Part shown: one piece after another, positions 1 to 11,400 of the stretch
Layout: each line of letters begins with the position of its first letter
Numbering within the stretch: the stretch's first letter is position 1
Assembly (NCBI GenBank): GCA_013397115.1
Contig: VWZW01004384.1
Span: 124,001-188,000 of the forward strand
DNA length: 64,000 bases
DNA from: Edolisoma coerulescens
Lineage: Eukaryota; Chordata; Aves; Passeriformes; Campephagidae
Reading direction: 5' to 3'
The notes under the pieces: model-generated
What the model was told of the DNA's origin: nothing
Database searches by the model: none
Seen by the model: only the letters and a program-made list of their open reading frames with translations
Program-made: the position numbers and the translations under genes

Positions 1-776
1 GACATGATGGCCTCTACCAAGAAAATCTGCAGTATTTCAGAGTAGTTTCCAAACTCTCCTTTTACCTTGCACCTTTCTCCCACTCTGCCAAATCTTCTGT
101 ACTTCAGTACCCGTCTTGTCTACTTTATCTCCATACATAGAGGCCCTCTAAATTGTGTGATTTTTCAAAGCTTTTAGAACACATTTCAGCTAATTTGAAG
201 GGAGATTGGTTGTTTTGTAATGTATATATGTATAAATAGATAAAATCAGGGTTTATAAATTAAAAGCAAAAAGAGATCTTGTACACCCATACATAGGTAC
301 ACACATGCTCACAACCCCTGTTTTTCATGTCTCCTAGCTCTTATACTCTTTTTCTAAGCAACTGCTGCCACTGTCAATAGAATTTTCTTATACTGTGTAC
401 CCACTATCAAGCCCTCACACCATTAAATCACTAATAGACACTTACACCTCCAGGAGGTTTACTACAGGGTTAGCTGCAACTTTATAGTGGAGTGCAAAGC
501 ATCAGGTATTTAGGTATTTTTGATATTCCTTTTAGCAGGGAAGTAGCAACCTAGATTCCTACAGCCGTCAGTCTGCCCCAGGTCTTGTTTGCTTATGAAG
601 GAGGTGGGTATTTCCCTTCTGAAGTTCCCTAAGCCCATCTGAGATATTGCCATTGGTATTAGCAGACTTGGAAACTGAATAAGAGAGCCTGTATCTGCTG
701 CCAACTAAAAATCAACATTGAAGGGAAAGCAGACTGAACAGGCTGGTAACTTCCATGATTATTTTCCAGAAATGGT
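1..776. other. AT-rich flank downstream of OPRK1, no gene seen
   Basis: Unique-looking, mostly AT-rich non-coding sequence to the left of the solo LTR. No exon, RNA gene or recognisable repeat could be supported. Confidence 0.5.
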
Positions 777-1323
777 TGTCCTGATTTCAGCTGGCTTATT
801 GTTAATTTTCTTCCTAGCAGCAGATACAGTGCTGTGTTTTAGATTTAGTAAGAGAATATGTTGATAACACACTGATGGTTTAGCTGTTGCTAAGCAGGGC
901 TTACCCTGAGTCAAAGACTTTCCAGTTTCCCATGCTCTGCCAGCAGGCAGGTGCACAAGAAGCCAGGAGGAGCACAGCCAGAGCAGCTGACCCAATCTTG
1001 CCGAAAGAGATAGGATGGCATGCTCAGTGTATAAACTGAGGGGAGCTGACCAGGAGGAGCCAGGCACTGTGTGGGATGGGCTGAGCATTGGTCAGTGGGT
1101 GGTGAGCGACTGTATTGGGCATCAGTTTTCTGTCTCGTGTTTTATTTTTCTGTCTCCTTTTTATTACTAATAGCATTAGCATTAGTATAGATATTAGTAT
1201 ATTTTACCTTGTTTCCATTATTAAACTGTTCTTATCTCAACCCACAGGTTTGCTGGAGGGGCAGGGATGGGCAGTGAGAAAACAACTCCATAGTTCTTTG
1301 TTGTCAGCTGGAGTTAAACCACA
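777..1323 (+). mobile_element. Solo LTR of an avian ERVL-like endogenous retrovirus
   Basis: The element opens TGTCCTGATTTCAGCTGG and closes GGAGTTAAACCACA, so it has TG...CA ends. In order it shows an internal segment beginning GTTAATTTTCTTCCTAG, a TATA box (TATAAA, 1030-1035) after CATGCTCAGTG, an ATTAAA poly(A) signal (1220-1225) and the CTTATCTCAACCCACAGG segment. This combination is familiar from abundant bird LTRs. The 5 bp flanking each side are ATGGT (772-776) and GTGGT (1324-1328), a 4-of-5 match that fits a 5-bp target duplication. No retroviral coding sequence lies beside it, so it is a solo LTR. It lies 3' of OPRK1 in the opposite orientation. The family name is from memory. Confidence 0.8.
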
Positions 1324-1335
1324 GTGGTGTAACCT

Positions 1336-1355
1336 AGGTTAGGTTAGGTTAGGTT
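1336..1355 (+). repeat. (AGGTT)4 microsatellite
   Basis: Four perfect tandem copies of AGGTT lie immediately beyond the solo LTR and its target duplication. The array is short and has no evident function. Confidence 0.9.
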
Positions 1356-1359
1356 AAAG

Positions 1360-4300
1360 GCCAGCAGTCCTTGCACACAGTGTGTGGCAGGTTTTACCCA
1401 TCACAGCAGGAGACGCAGCTCCTGCTCTCAGCTGCTTCCCTCCAGCAAGCAGCTCCCAGTGCTTGCACACTCTCTTGCATTAGCCACACAGTTGTACGTC
1501 AAAACACTTTTCACTAAGCAATCAAAATCTGCACAGTCTGAGATGGTTCCACCTTGCATGTCAGTGATTCATGCAGGAACAGTTCTCAGGCCACATGCAG
1601 TCCAATAAAAAGAAAAAGCCAAGCCAAAATACTTTGATTCAGTCAGTTGAAATATCTTTCAGTCTATCACTCTGGCAATGAATAGATGTACTCACTATAT
1701 TGTACTACACACCTGTAAGATACAGTTTAAAATTATCCAGGCACAATTAATTTTTTTATTTGACAGATTATGTAAGTCATCACAAACTCAATCAATTTTG
1801 CTGAATCCACATTTTTTTCTGAAGAATAAACTTCAATGGGAAGAAAACAACCAGATTTACAATGATTATGTTTGATTAAGAATTGATAAGTGATTAAGGA
1901 AAAAAAATCCCAGCACAATCTCCCTGTCTTCTTTGCAAAGATTACATTAATTTACCAGAACCAAGAGGAATTCTGGCTCAAATCAGTGCCTTTTCCCTTT
2001 GTCTTACACAGGAAAAAAATTTCATTTTCAATTTTCCTCTGAATTTCTTGGCATGTTGAGATATTGCTCATTTACTGAACTTGAGGTTTCTCAGCATTTG
2101 AGCATCACTTCTCTGTCATCTGTTGGTCTGTCCTGAACCAGAACATCAGGTATATTTCCCAAATAAAAGATTTCTCAGTTGAAAGAAGCAGGAAACACAG
2201 AAGGTGACATATTAACTATCCACATTAGCTGATTGGAATTTAACCCCACAAGCAGATCCATGACCATGCTTTTTGCAGCATTGAATTTTTGGAACGTTCA
2301 AAAAGGAAGGAAGGTGAGAATGGTTGCAGCAAGTACAACTGATTCCCAGGCTGCCTGCATGTGTCTGCCCCAAGTTGTCCTCCTCCAGGACCCACAGGAC
2401 AGCACAGCCTGTCCCTGCTGTCCCATTCCCCACCCAGACCTACTCCTGGGCCAGGCAGCTCCTACCCTGCCTCCACCTCTCGCTGCCTCCTGGAGCCAGC
2501 GCAAGAGCGAAGGCAAGTCACTGGCCTGGAGTTACAAAGAAAGTGAAGTGCTTTACAATGGGAATTTCATCATCTAGAAGCAGATTCCGTGAGCAAAACC
2601 ATAGCATTTTTTTTAACATACTTTCTCATGTGTTAAATATATCTTGGCCAGTTTTCTGCTGTTGTTCAGTGAAAGCTGCTCAATTTGACGAGAAAACTTC
2701 TGGTACAACTTTCTACTGCATTCAGATTAATTTGCCTGTAATGTTCCATGGTAGAAATGTTCCTAAACCTTTAGGATGCATTCTTACACCACTTCCCAGG
2801 CTCAATTGTTAGAATGTTATACTTTCCTTCCACTGTGATAGAGATGATGATCTCCTTACTAAAAGCATAAAACCAAAAAAATATTATTAGAAACCTACTT
2901 TTTGCAAATTAAGAACATTCATTTTTCATTACAATGCAGAGTATCACATTTAATGTGTAGAACAATAACTCTATTCAAGCTATATGCAAATGATAAGTCA
3001 TGAACGAGAACACAGGTTATTTTGAATGAAAATGGTTCATTAGATTCTAGTTCTTTCCCATTTCACTTGCTCCTAACTTCATAAATACCTTGGATTTTCA
3101 AATTTTACCTTAAACATTCTCTTTTTGTGACCATTTAAAGTTCAGGACTTAATTTAGAAAGGTGGATACATGTTTAAAAGTGATGAAGGAATGACAGAAA
3201 GACTAGGAGGGGAGACTCACTCATCAGTTGTGTGAGCATTGTTCATTTCCCCAGTAAAGCAAGCATCCTGAGGTCAGCTATTTATTCTTCATACAGAAAC
3301 AATCAGAAAGTGCTAGATTTGTCCAGAGTTATCTTGAATATTTCAACAACAACTGCATTTATCAACCTGATATCAAAAGTATTTTACATACATGATTGTT
3401 TTAACAGTAAAGTAGGGGGAAGTCCTGCAGAAGGCTGAATTTCTACAGCACTTCCACAGGAACTGGATTGCCAGCTAGTTCAAGAAAAAACTCATTGTTT
3501 ATATGGCGTGCATAAAGTATTTCTGGTCTGATAGGACCAAATCAGATCATGTTTCTGAGAAAATTTGCCATGAAATGAAGGCACCCACCTTATTCATTAT
3601 TTTGTATAAAGAACAAAATTAACAAGAACATATATGGTGTATCTGCACAGGGTAGAGATAATGAGAGCATTCCTCCAAATTTCAACAACAGCAGTAGTGG
3701 GAGTAGTAATAAATAACATGAGGAAAACAAAAGACTACAGACTGCAAGTGAGGCTCAGTTTTACCATACACTTACCTTCAGCAAGCTAGTAATTTATTTA
3801 GCTGTGCCTTGACACCTCCATCTTCACAGGAAAACAGAGAAAATTACTGCATCCATAGGACCATATCAAAGAAAACGTATCAACATCAATAAAACAGGAA
3901 GTTTTTTGGTCAAATGCCATTAAAGCATCGAGTAATATTTAATTTCCTTTGTATCAATCCAGTTAGTTCTTGTGCTACTTCACTAGTTTCTAATTTGTCA
4001 AATATTTATTCCAGTCTGCTTACAAATTGTCCAGGAAAACAAGTTACACATGAGAGTGTTTCTTCCATGTAATGAATGCAACACAGCTTTTCATCAATTT
4101 TGTAACAAGTGAAGCATTTGTGGTTTTCTAGCCTCTTATTCAATATACACTCTGAAAATGCATATCATATTATTCAGACTCGATAAAGAAACAATCACCT
4201 TGGAAAATCACACATACAAAACATTACACACAGGTGATTAAACATGTGCTAACAATTCTCCTTAAATTCCAGTATTTTTGAATGCCAAAAGGCTTTACCA

Positions 4301-4897
4301 TACAGAGACACAATAAAATCACTTTGGTGTGTAGGTAGATCATGCTTAAATTGGATTTTCACAGCACAGACAAGGGTTACAGACATTAATTGAGGACAAT
4401 ATTGATTATAGCTCTGGCATTGTCCACAGAAACCTAACACTCTTCACTGTAAAAGAGGATCAAGTGGTCAAACTCCATACTTTAGAAGCAATCACTGTTG
4501 GGGCAGAAGTTTCTGGTGTAACACAGTTTTATGACCAAATGTTGCTTGATACAATGTTACATGTCGTAAAGAGAAGAGCCAGAACTATTCTTATCCAGAA
4601 TCACCCGGTGCAACACTACCTCTTCGTTCTGCAAAAGTGTGTTTTAGTGCTGGCTCAAGCACAACAAACACGGTGCCAAAGCATCATCCAGCTCCTTTTC
4701 AGTTGAGCTTATTTTCAGGAGGTTCTTGATTATCAATAATAAACTTGCTTTAGTTCAAAATACTGGGATTTCTGAAATATTCCAGAAATGTCTGTCTGGG
4801 TGAGTCGAGCTCAAACTGCAGTGGTAATCTGTGTCAGTCCTAGGTCGTTGGACTCCTCTCTGTCCTGAGGACAGTAAGATGACATTTCCACGACTAG
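1360..4897 (-). other. OPRK1: OPRK1 3'-UTR and downstream flank, end undetermined
   Basis: Mammalian OPRK1 transcripts have a long 3'-UTR, so part of this stretch is probably transcribed. Minus-strand AATAAA signals (TTTATT on the plus strand) occur at 4005-4010, 3793-3798 and 3281-3286. Nothing in the sequence alone picks the one used. The region is AT-rich, apart from a G+C-richer patch at about 2.35-2.53 kb. It contains no supported gene. The plus-strand frames at 2233-2577 and 2324-2812 sit in that patch and look like chance. Confidence 0.55.
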
Positions 4898-5430
4898 TCA
4901 TACAGGTTTGTTTGCCCCACCTGCTTCCCTCATATAAGCTGGGTCTTGCACAGTGTTTCTGACTCTGCTGGTGCTCTGCCTGTCCATCCTCATCTTGAAG
5001 GGGAAGCAAAAGTCCTTGAAGCATCTCTTGAAGTTTTCATCCAAAAACGCATAGAGGATTGGATTGAGGCTGCTGTTGGTGTAACCCAAAGCAATGCAGA
5101 AGTAATAGCTGGATATGGCAGCTGTGCTGTGGGACACGTCCCCTAAGGCTTCAACCAGCACGAAAATGTGGATGGGAGTCCAGCAGATAATAAAAACTGC
5201 CACAACCACAAGAACCAACCTGGTGATGCGACGCAGGTTTCGATCTTTTTCTCGAGACCCTGAGAGAAGCCGTACGCTTTTCAGGCGCAGAATCATCAGA
5301 GTATAGCAAACAATTATAATGAGAACTGGGATAACGAATGCAAAGACAAAGACACAGATTTTCATGAAGATGTCCCACCACACATAATCTCTGTCTGGAA
5401 ACTGCAAGGAGCATTCAGTGCTAGCAGTAT
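4898..5430 (-). CDS. OPRK1: OPRK1 last coding exon: ECL2 to C-terminus
   Basis: Begins after TTCATTCCCAG (AG at 5432-5431) and ends in TGA at 4900-4898. It encodes residues 205-381: ECL2 with ECSLQF (Cys211), TM5, ICL3 (RLLSGSREKDRNLRRITRL), TM6 with CWTPIHIFVLVEALG, TM7 with SSYYFCIALGYTNSSLNPIL, helix 8 and a short tail. The ICL3 segment is essentially identical to the mammalian one, which is the usual G-protein contact. The tail keeps serine/threonine candidates for receptor kinases (Ser357, Thr358, Thr364). At residue 370 it has Tyr, as in human, instead of the rodent Ser369. Residues 295 (Val; human Ile294, 6.55) and 298 (Glu; human Glu297, 6.58) lie in the kappa selectivity region. Confidence 0.97.
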
Positions 5431-8400
5431 CTGGGAATGAAGGAAGCAAGAAGAAAATTGCTTTGTTATTAGATATTCTAAACAATGTAATTATCATAGC
5501 ATAAGATAGGAAAAGTGATTAGCATGTACTGTGATATTAATAAATGGAGTTATCATAAAACCACTCCAAGGAAGCTTTCAGTTACCATTGAAACTGGTTT
5601 TATGCAGCTGTCTCTTGAAATTACTGAGTTTTGGGGTTTTTTAAATGCAAAATATTGTATGAAATTTCTTTCACATGGGAGAATCTAAAAAGCAGAGCAC
5701 AAAAACAAAATCTGTAAAGTTGTTTCCATTTGAATCTCACTGAGATTTAAAACCAGACTAATTACCATCTTCAGTGAAGTAGAAATCTCACGATTACTAT
5801 CAAACTACATATGTTTTTGTCTGTGAGCGGAGAAAGATTTTTAATAACATGAATGGTAGAAGCTGAAGGAGGTTTTGATAGTAGGAAAATTTTGCCAATA
5901 TATGATAATCATGCAATAATCTTTTCCCATGTGCCTTTTTCATCACAAATAGAGCACACATAAATGCTTACATTCAGAAAAACTCCTGGCAACAGCTTCT
6001 TTTCTGTTAAATAGAAGCAAATAAAACACACGTGTGTGTGGACTCAAATGGAAGCTATTCTTTTTGTAGATCATGCCATTGAAAATGCAGCCTGTGCAGA
6101 GACTGTAGGATCTGGGCCACAGTGATCAGCCCACCCCTTTCCCATTGCCCATGCCAGGATTCAGAGCCACAGGCTGTCACTTGAATGTATTTAACAGAAA
6201 TATTTCATCTGACAGGAGGCAGCTAAGGAATGAAATATTTGAGGTTTCATTTGCTGACCTCATTGGAGCCTTCCAGCACATAAAACATATGGGAAAACAA
6301 GTAATAAGATAAATGAAAACGCAAGAGAAGGGGTAAATTCACAAATACTATCAGCAGTTCAACTCTACTGAAGATAAGTCAGGGTAACACAGGGATTTTT
6401 CACTCTGAATTGTAGCTTCGATTTTATCCTGTAAAGTACTGCATTGTTCTTAGGATTTTTTATCATTTTCCCTACTGAGTTTGTCATTCCTCTACAAATC
6501 ACTATGTATTGTCTGTCATCAACTCAGATCTAAGGGTGGAATGATTCAATATACTCCTGCACATCACTTTTTCATATCTGTCTCCATCAGGACAAGTCAG
6601 AATAAAAACCATCAGGCCATATTTTCCTGCCATAAAGATGTTTCACAAATCAAAAAGATATTGCAGAAAATTTGTTTTGAAAAACAATTAGGGGAAGAAG
6701 TTAGCGTTATAGTGCCATACAGACATTTCCATGGTTAGATATCAGAAAGCTGTTACTGGGCAATATTGAATGCTGAAACATTTTAATAGAAAAAGTTTAA
6801 AGCTAAAAAAGGTAAATATTTTGAGGTTTTATTTTAAATAATATGTATTATTCTGAAAGCTGAAAATTGAAAAGGCGTATTTTTCAAGGCTCATGCAGGA
6901 TACTCAGATGACAGTACAAGTACGACTTGACAGGTCTNACTGAAAATTGAAAAGACGTATTTTTCAAGGCTCATGCACGTACAAGTACGACTTGACAGGT
7001 CTTGACACTCAGTGAACTTATCTAAATCCTTTGTGATGTAGGTTTTCCTAAGCGCAGTTGCTTTTACCTAATTTAATTCTAGAGATGCCAACAATCATCT
7101 TCAAAGTTTTCGTGTCAAATATTACTGTTATTTGTAGTAGATCATGGCTTAGCAGCAGCAATAAAATCAGGATGCAGCTGCACTAGCTAAACTAGTAAAG
7201 CTGCCTCCAGAGGTGTGGGTCTGGATAAAAATGAGTGTGATTATGGATGGCTGCTCTGGACCACATCCAACTGCTCACTGAAACCCACTCCCAGAGGAAA
7301 TGGCCTCTTCAGACCTACTGACATAATTTCACATATTTATCAAAATTATTAGGCCATCCTCACTATATTTTGCTATAGTTTGTGGTTGGCAATGTTATTT
7401 TAGAATTCCAAATTATCAATTACAAATTTATCATCTTACATCTCATTGCAGTTTACTTTCTATGGAAAATCTTATTCTAAATTTATTAATATTCATGTAT
7501 TTTACTTGATATATGTAATGCCATAGCACAGTACTTTATGGAATCCATTTACATTTTTCCAGTTTACAACTAGGAAACAATCAATAGAAATTCTGGTGGT
7601 AATGCACAATACCATATTAATTTTCTGGAAGTTTGGAAGTGGAACAGAATAAAATTCAATTTATATTTTATTTTTACTGCCTGAGAAGGTGCAGAACCAT
7701 GTGTAGTGTCCTAAACTTAGGATTTCATTCTGACATTTTCCACTTTGAAAGGCAAATATTCCAAATACTTTGATATATTTAAGGAAAAATACTGCATTCT
7801 ATATAGTATTTTGGTGTAAATATATTTTTAATATGTTTGATAAACTACCATTTAAGATTAATCTTAATCTTGACATAGGAAGCATATATATTAGATGTAT
7901 AATATTGATTGTTTCTCTTTCATAGCCTTCATATCCTTACTGGCAACATGAATAGCTAATTTTATTCCTTTTTTTTTTTTTGCTAGTCGAACAATTCTTC
8001 AGCAAGAAGAGCTCCGTTAAGGCCGGAGCAGGAAAATTTACACAGATGTAAAATTTATTCTGCGGGAAAAATTTATTCGAAAGGACACACGTGGGAGCAA
8101 TTCTGAACTGTGATAACAAAATGGATTAACTGAGCACGGTGAGGGAAATTTAGATATAATCACTTTCCATTTGCCGTTCAGTTGTTGCTTAAATCTGAAT
8201 CCAATAGAGGCCCTGAAGCATATAAACAACAACTGTTGTGACCAACATCACACAAAGTTTCAGGCCTGAGCTCCAGCTGTCAGGAAAAGGGAGCATCCTT
8301 GCCTTTCCACTTCAGCATTTATCAGCGCAACTCATGAACGCCCCAGACAAGGTAATTGACACTAAGTGCTCAAGAGAGACCTTAGATCAGACAAGCAGGG

Positions 8401-11400
8401 AGGAACAGCAGCAGCTGACAAGCACTTGCCAATATTTCCAACCTCATTTAGCCCAGCTGTGTTCTGTATTACCAATCTCTGTTTCATAAGTTAAAAAAAG
8501 GCTGCCTGCTACATGGCTTGGAAAAGGCATTTAATCATTGCTGGCCTCAGAGGGCTCCCTTGGTCTAAACGTGCTGCTGACAGTGAATGACAGGAATATT
8601 CTGTTAGCTGAGCACGCTCCAACAAAACACCTGTCTGAGCCAACGTCCCATGGCCTTCAGGATCTCCTGTGCAGCAAAGCATTCTTCCCAAATATGCCTG
8701 AAGTTCATGTTTCCCCAGCTAGACATTGTTTTATAGAGCCTGTCAAAACTTTACTGGGGAGAAGAGTTACAGCACTGCAGTCCAGGACACGTGATCCCCC
8801 AACGCGCTGAAAGAAGAGTTTCCTGAGGACTTTTCTGTCACCTACATAGCAGAAGACGAACAGCAATAACAAAATCGATATATCTTCAGCCAAATCTATC
8901 AGCCCTTGAGCAGCTGTTACTGAAATGATTTTTCACATTGATCTGTGTCAAACAGCTTAACATATTTTGTTGTCTCTGCAGATGAAACTGTATCCTTAGG
9001 TAAACATTTGTCTCGAGAGGAGTGAAACCCTTCTAAATAAAAAAGATTGATAGTGCAGGAAATTGTGGGTAATTTTTCAAAAGGTTGTTTACATCTCAAA
9101 CAAGACCCCTACCAAATAAATGCCTTGATCAAGACATCCAGCAAGGGGATGACCCCAACCCAAGGACATCATTAGAAGTCTCCAGCCTTTTGAAGACACT
9201 GAGATGCCCCTGCACTGCACTTACGCCTGTGGGTATGAAGTGCAGCTGTGTGAAAATGCTTCTCCCCCTTCCTTCTCAAGGAAGATCTCAAAATCAGATT
9301 AACCCCATAGCAGGGTAATGAGTCAGGAGCTATAGGGACTAAAGCAAAGGCCTTAATGGAATACAAATTTCAAGCAAAGCCGATACATGGTCTGCATAAA
9401 GTTTTCATGGACTTTGTGTTCTTGTAGCTGTTTCCCTGCTATGGCCTGAATTTCAGTTTCCTGTGACAATCCTTATTCTCAGCTTTTCCAGGTTTCCATA
9501 TACATTCCCATCGTTTTTTTAAACAAATCTTGAGATATTGTCATATATAATTTATCTTAATTTTCTCTCTCCAGCTACAGACTTTCCTTCACCATGCCTT
9601 CATGTTCTGTGAAATGGTTGGTGATAATAAACTCCTAAGAATTCTAGTTTCTCCTCTTGGGACTTCATCAGAACTACTCTTACAACACCTACAAAAAGAG
9701 CCTTAACCCCATATTTCAAGTTTCAGCCTAAACTAATCCTAGATTCATCCACTGTGATTAAATTCTAGATTAGTTTCCCTTGCTGTCTGCAAGTAGTTTT
9801 TGATGGTCTCATTCTAGCACAGACAGTGCTCCAAAGTGCATTTTGTTCTTTTATTTGGCATGGGCATCTGAGCTTAAATGATTTATATGTTGAACTGTGA
9901 TGTTCCACAATATATTTCAAAATGTCAGGAATTTAGATATACTTTGAAGAAGGCATAAGTAAGGTTTGATCAATATTTGAGCCTACGTTTTATTGTCAGT
10001 TGAGGAATAAAAAGACTGGATTTTGAATGCTCACACTCACCTTCCCTGACTTTGGTACCTCCAAGAACTATTGCTGATATACCAACAGATGAGGACAGCA
10101 GCCAGATACAGATGTTGATTATCTTTGCTTTGAGAGGTGTACGGAAGTCCAGAGCCTTCACAGGGTGACACACGGCAATGTATCGATCAACGCTCATCAT
10201 GGTGAGTGTGAAAATGCTGGTAAACATGTTATAGTAGTCAATGGAGATCACTATTTTACACAGCACGTCTCCAAAGGGCCAGGAGTTCATCAGGTACTCG
10301 GTGCTTTGGAAAGGCATGGTCGTGGTGACAAGTGCATCTGCCATAGCCAGGTTGAAGATGTAGATGTTGGTTGCTGTCTTCATCTTCGTGTACCTGCAGA
10401 ACAAAAAGAGTAAGCCCATTCAGATAGGTTACAGTTTAAGCCAGGCTTTGCCATAGTTGGGGGTTTTTATGTCTTTTCTCATCTGTGATAGAAATGTAAA
10501 CAAGTTCAAGACCCTTGGGATAAAAATGAATGCACCTTACTCAGTCTCTCAGCACCTATGTTAGCAGTTAGAGCTACTTACCACAGGCAAACCAGGCATA
10601 CAAATACATTTAATCTAATTAGACAAATGCTGATTTCAATACTATTTTCTCAAATCCCGCTACAAGAAAATATCACTGTTAAATTTGCAAGTGATCAAAA
10701 TGGTTTTTATTTCCTTTTCTTGCAGCTATCGGTCAGTGATTGGGAGATTTCTGGGTTTGCTTTGTGGAAGAAACTGTTGTCCCCTTCTCCAGTAAGAATC
10801 CAAGCTAATTGCTGTGTCTGCTGGGCCAGAGTGCTTCTCATATGATAGTTTGTCTTCCTTGAATTCACAACAGTGCCAGCTGATAAAAGTTTTAGTCATT
10901 TCCCTTCCTTGTTCCTTCCTTGCCAATTTCTTCTCCTTTCTTATCACCAGCTTTTCCCATTCCCCTCTTTTATGACTGATAATGTAAAAGATTGTTTAAG
11001 CAGGATACCACAGTGGGGAAAAAATTGTCATAGCAGTATTTTTCTTCTGCATCCTTTAATTTAATCAAAAGTAAGCCTTTGTTTTGTCCAGCTGGTAGGA
11101 ACCTCAGCCCACAAAGAAGAATAGAATCTGTTTTTGGAGGTGACACCCTGCTTTGTTCGGCCCCAATGACAGCTGTGGGGAGACAGCCTGCGGAGGACTG
11201 GTTTCATCTCTGTAATGGGCAAAGGATGATGGAGAGCCTGCTAAAATGGGAATATACCTCACAATCCTTTCTGGCATTCTTCCCCTCAATCCTTGTGTTT
11301 GCTCAATGCTGTTAATTTATCATTGGATTTAGTGAGATTTTCTTTCTCAAAACTGCTTCAGCCCCATATTTTGAGTGTGTGTCCAAACTAGAATGTGCAC

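Noticed and set aside
1336..1355. Telomere-like TTAGG repeat
   Set aside because: Four copies of a pentamer only. The vertebrate telomere repeat is TTAGGG, so it is a plain microsatellite.
2324..2812. 162-codon plus-strand frame
   Set aside because: Low-complexity start, no family resemblance, in the OPRK1 3' flank. A frame of this length occurs by chance in the G+C-richer patch.
4946..5306. Plus-strand frames across the last OPRK1 exon
   Set aside because: Antisense shadows of the receptor coding sequence.
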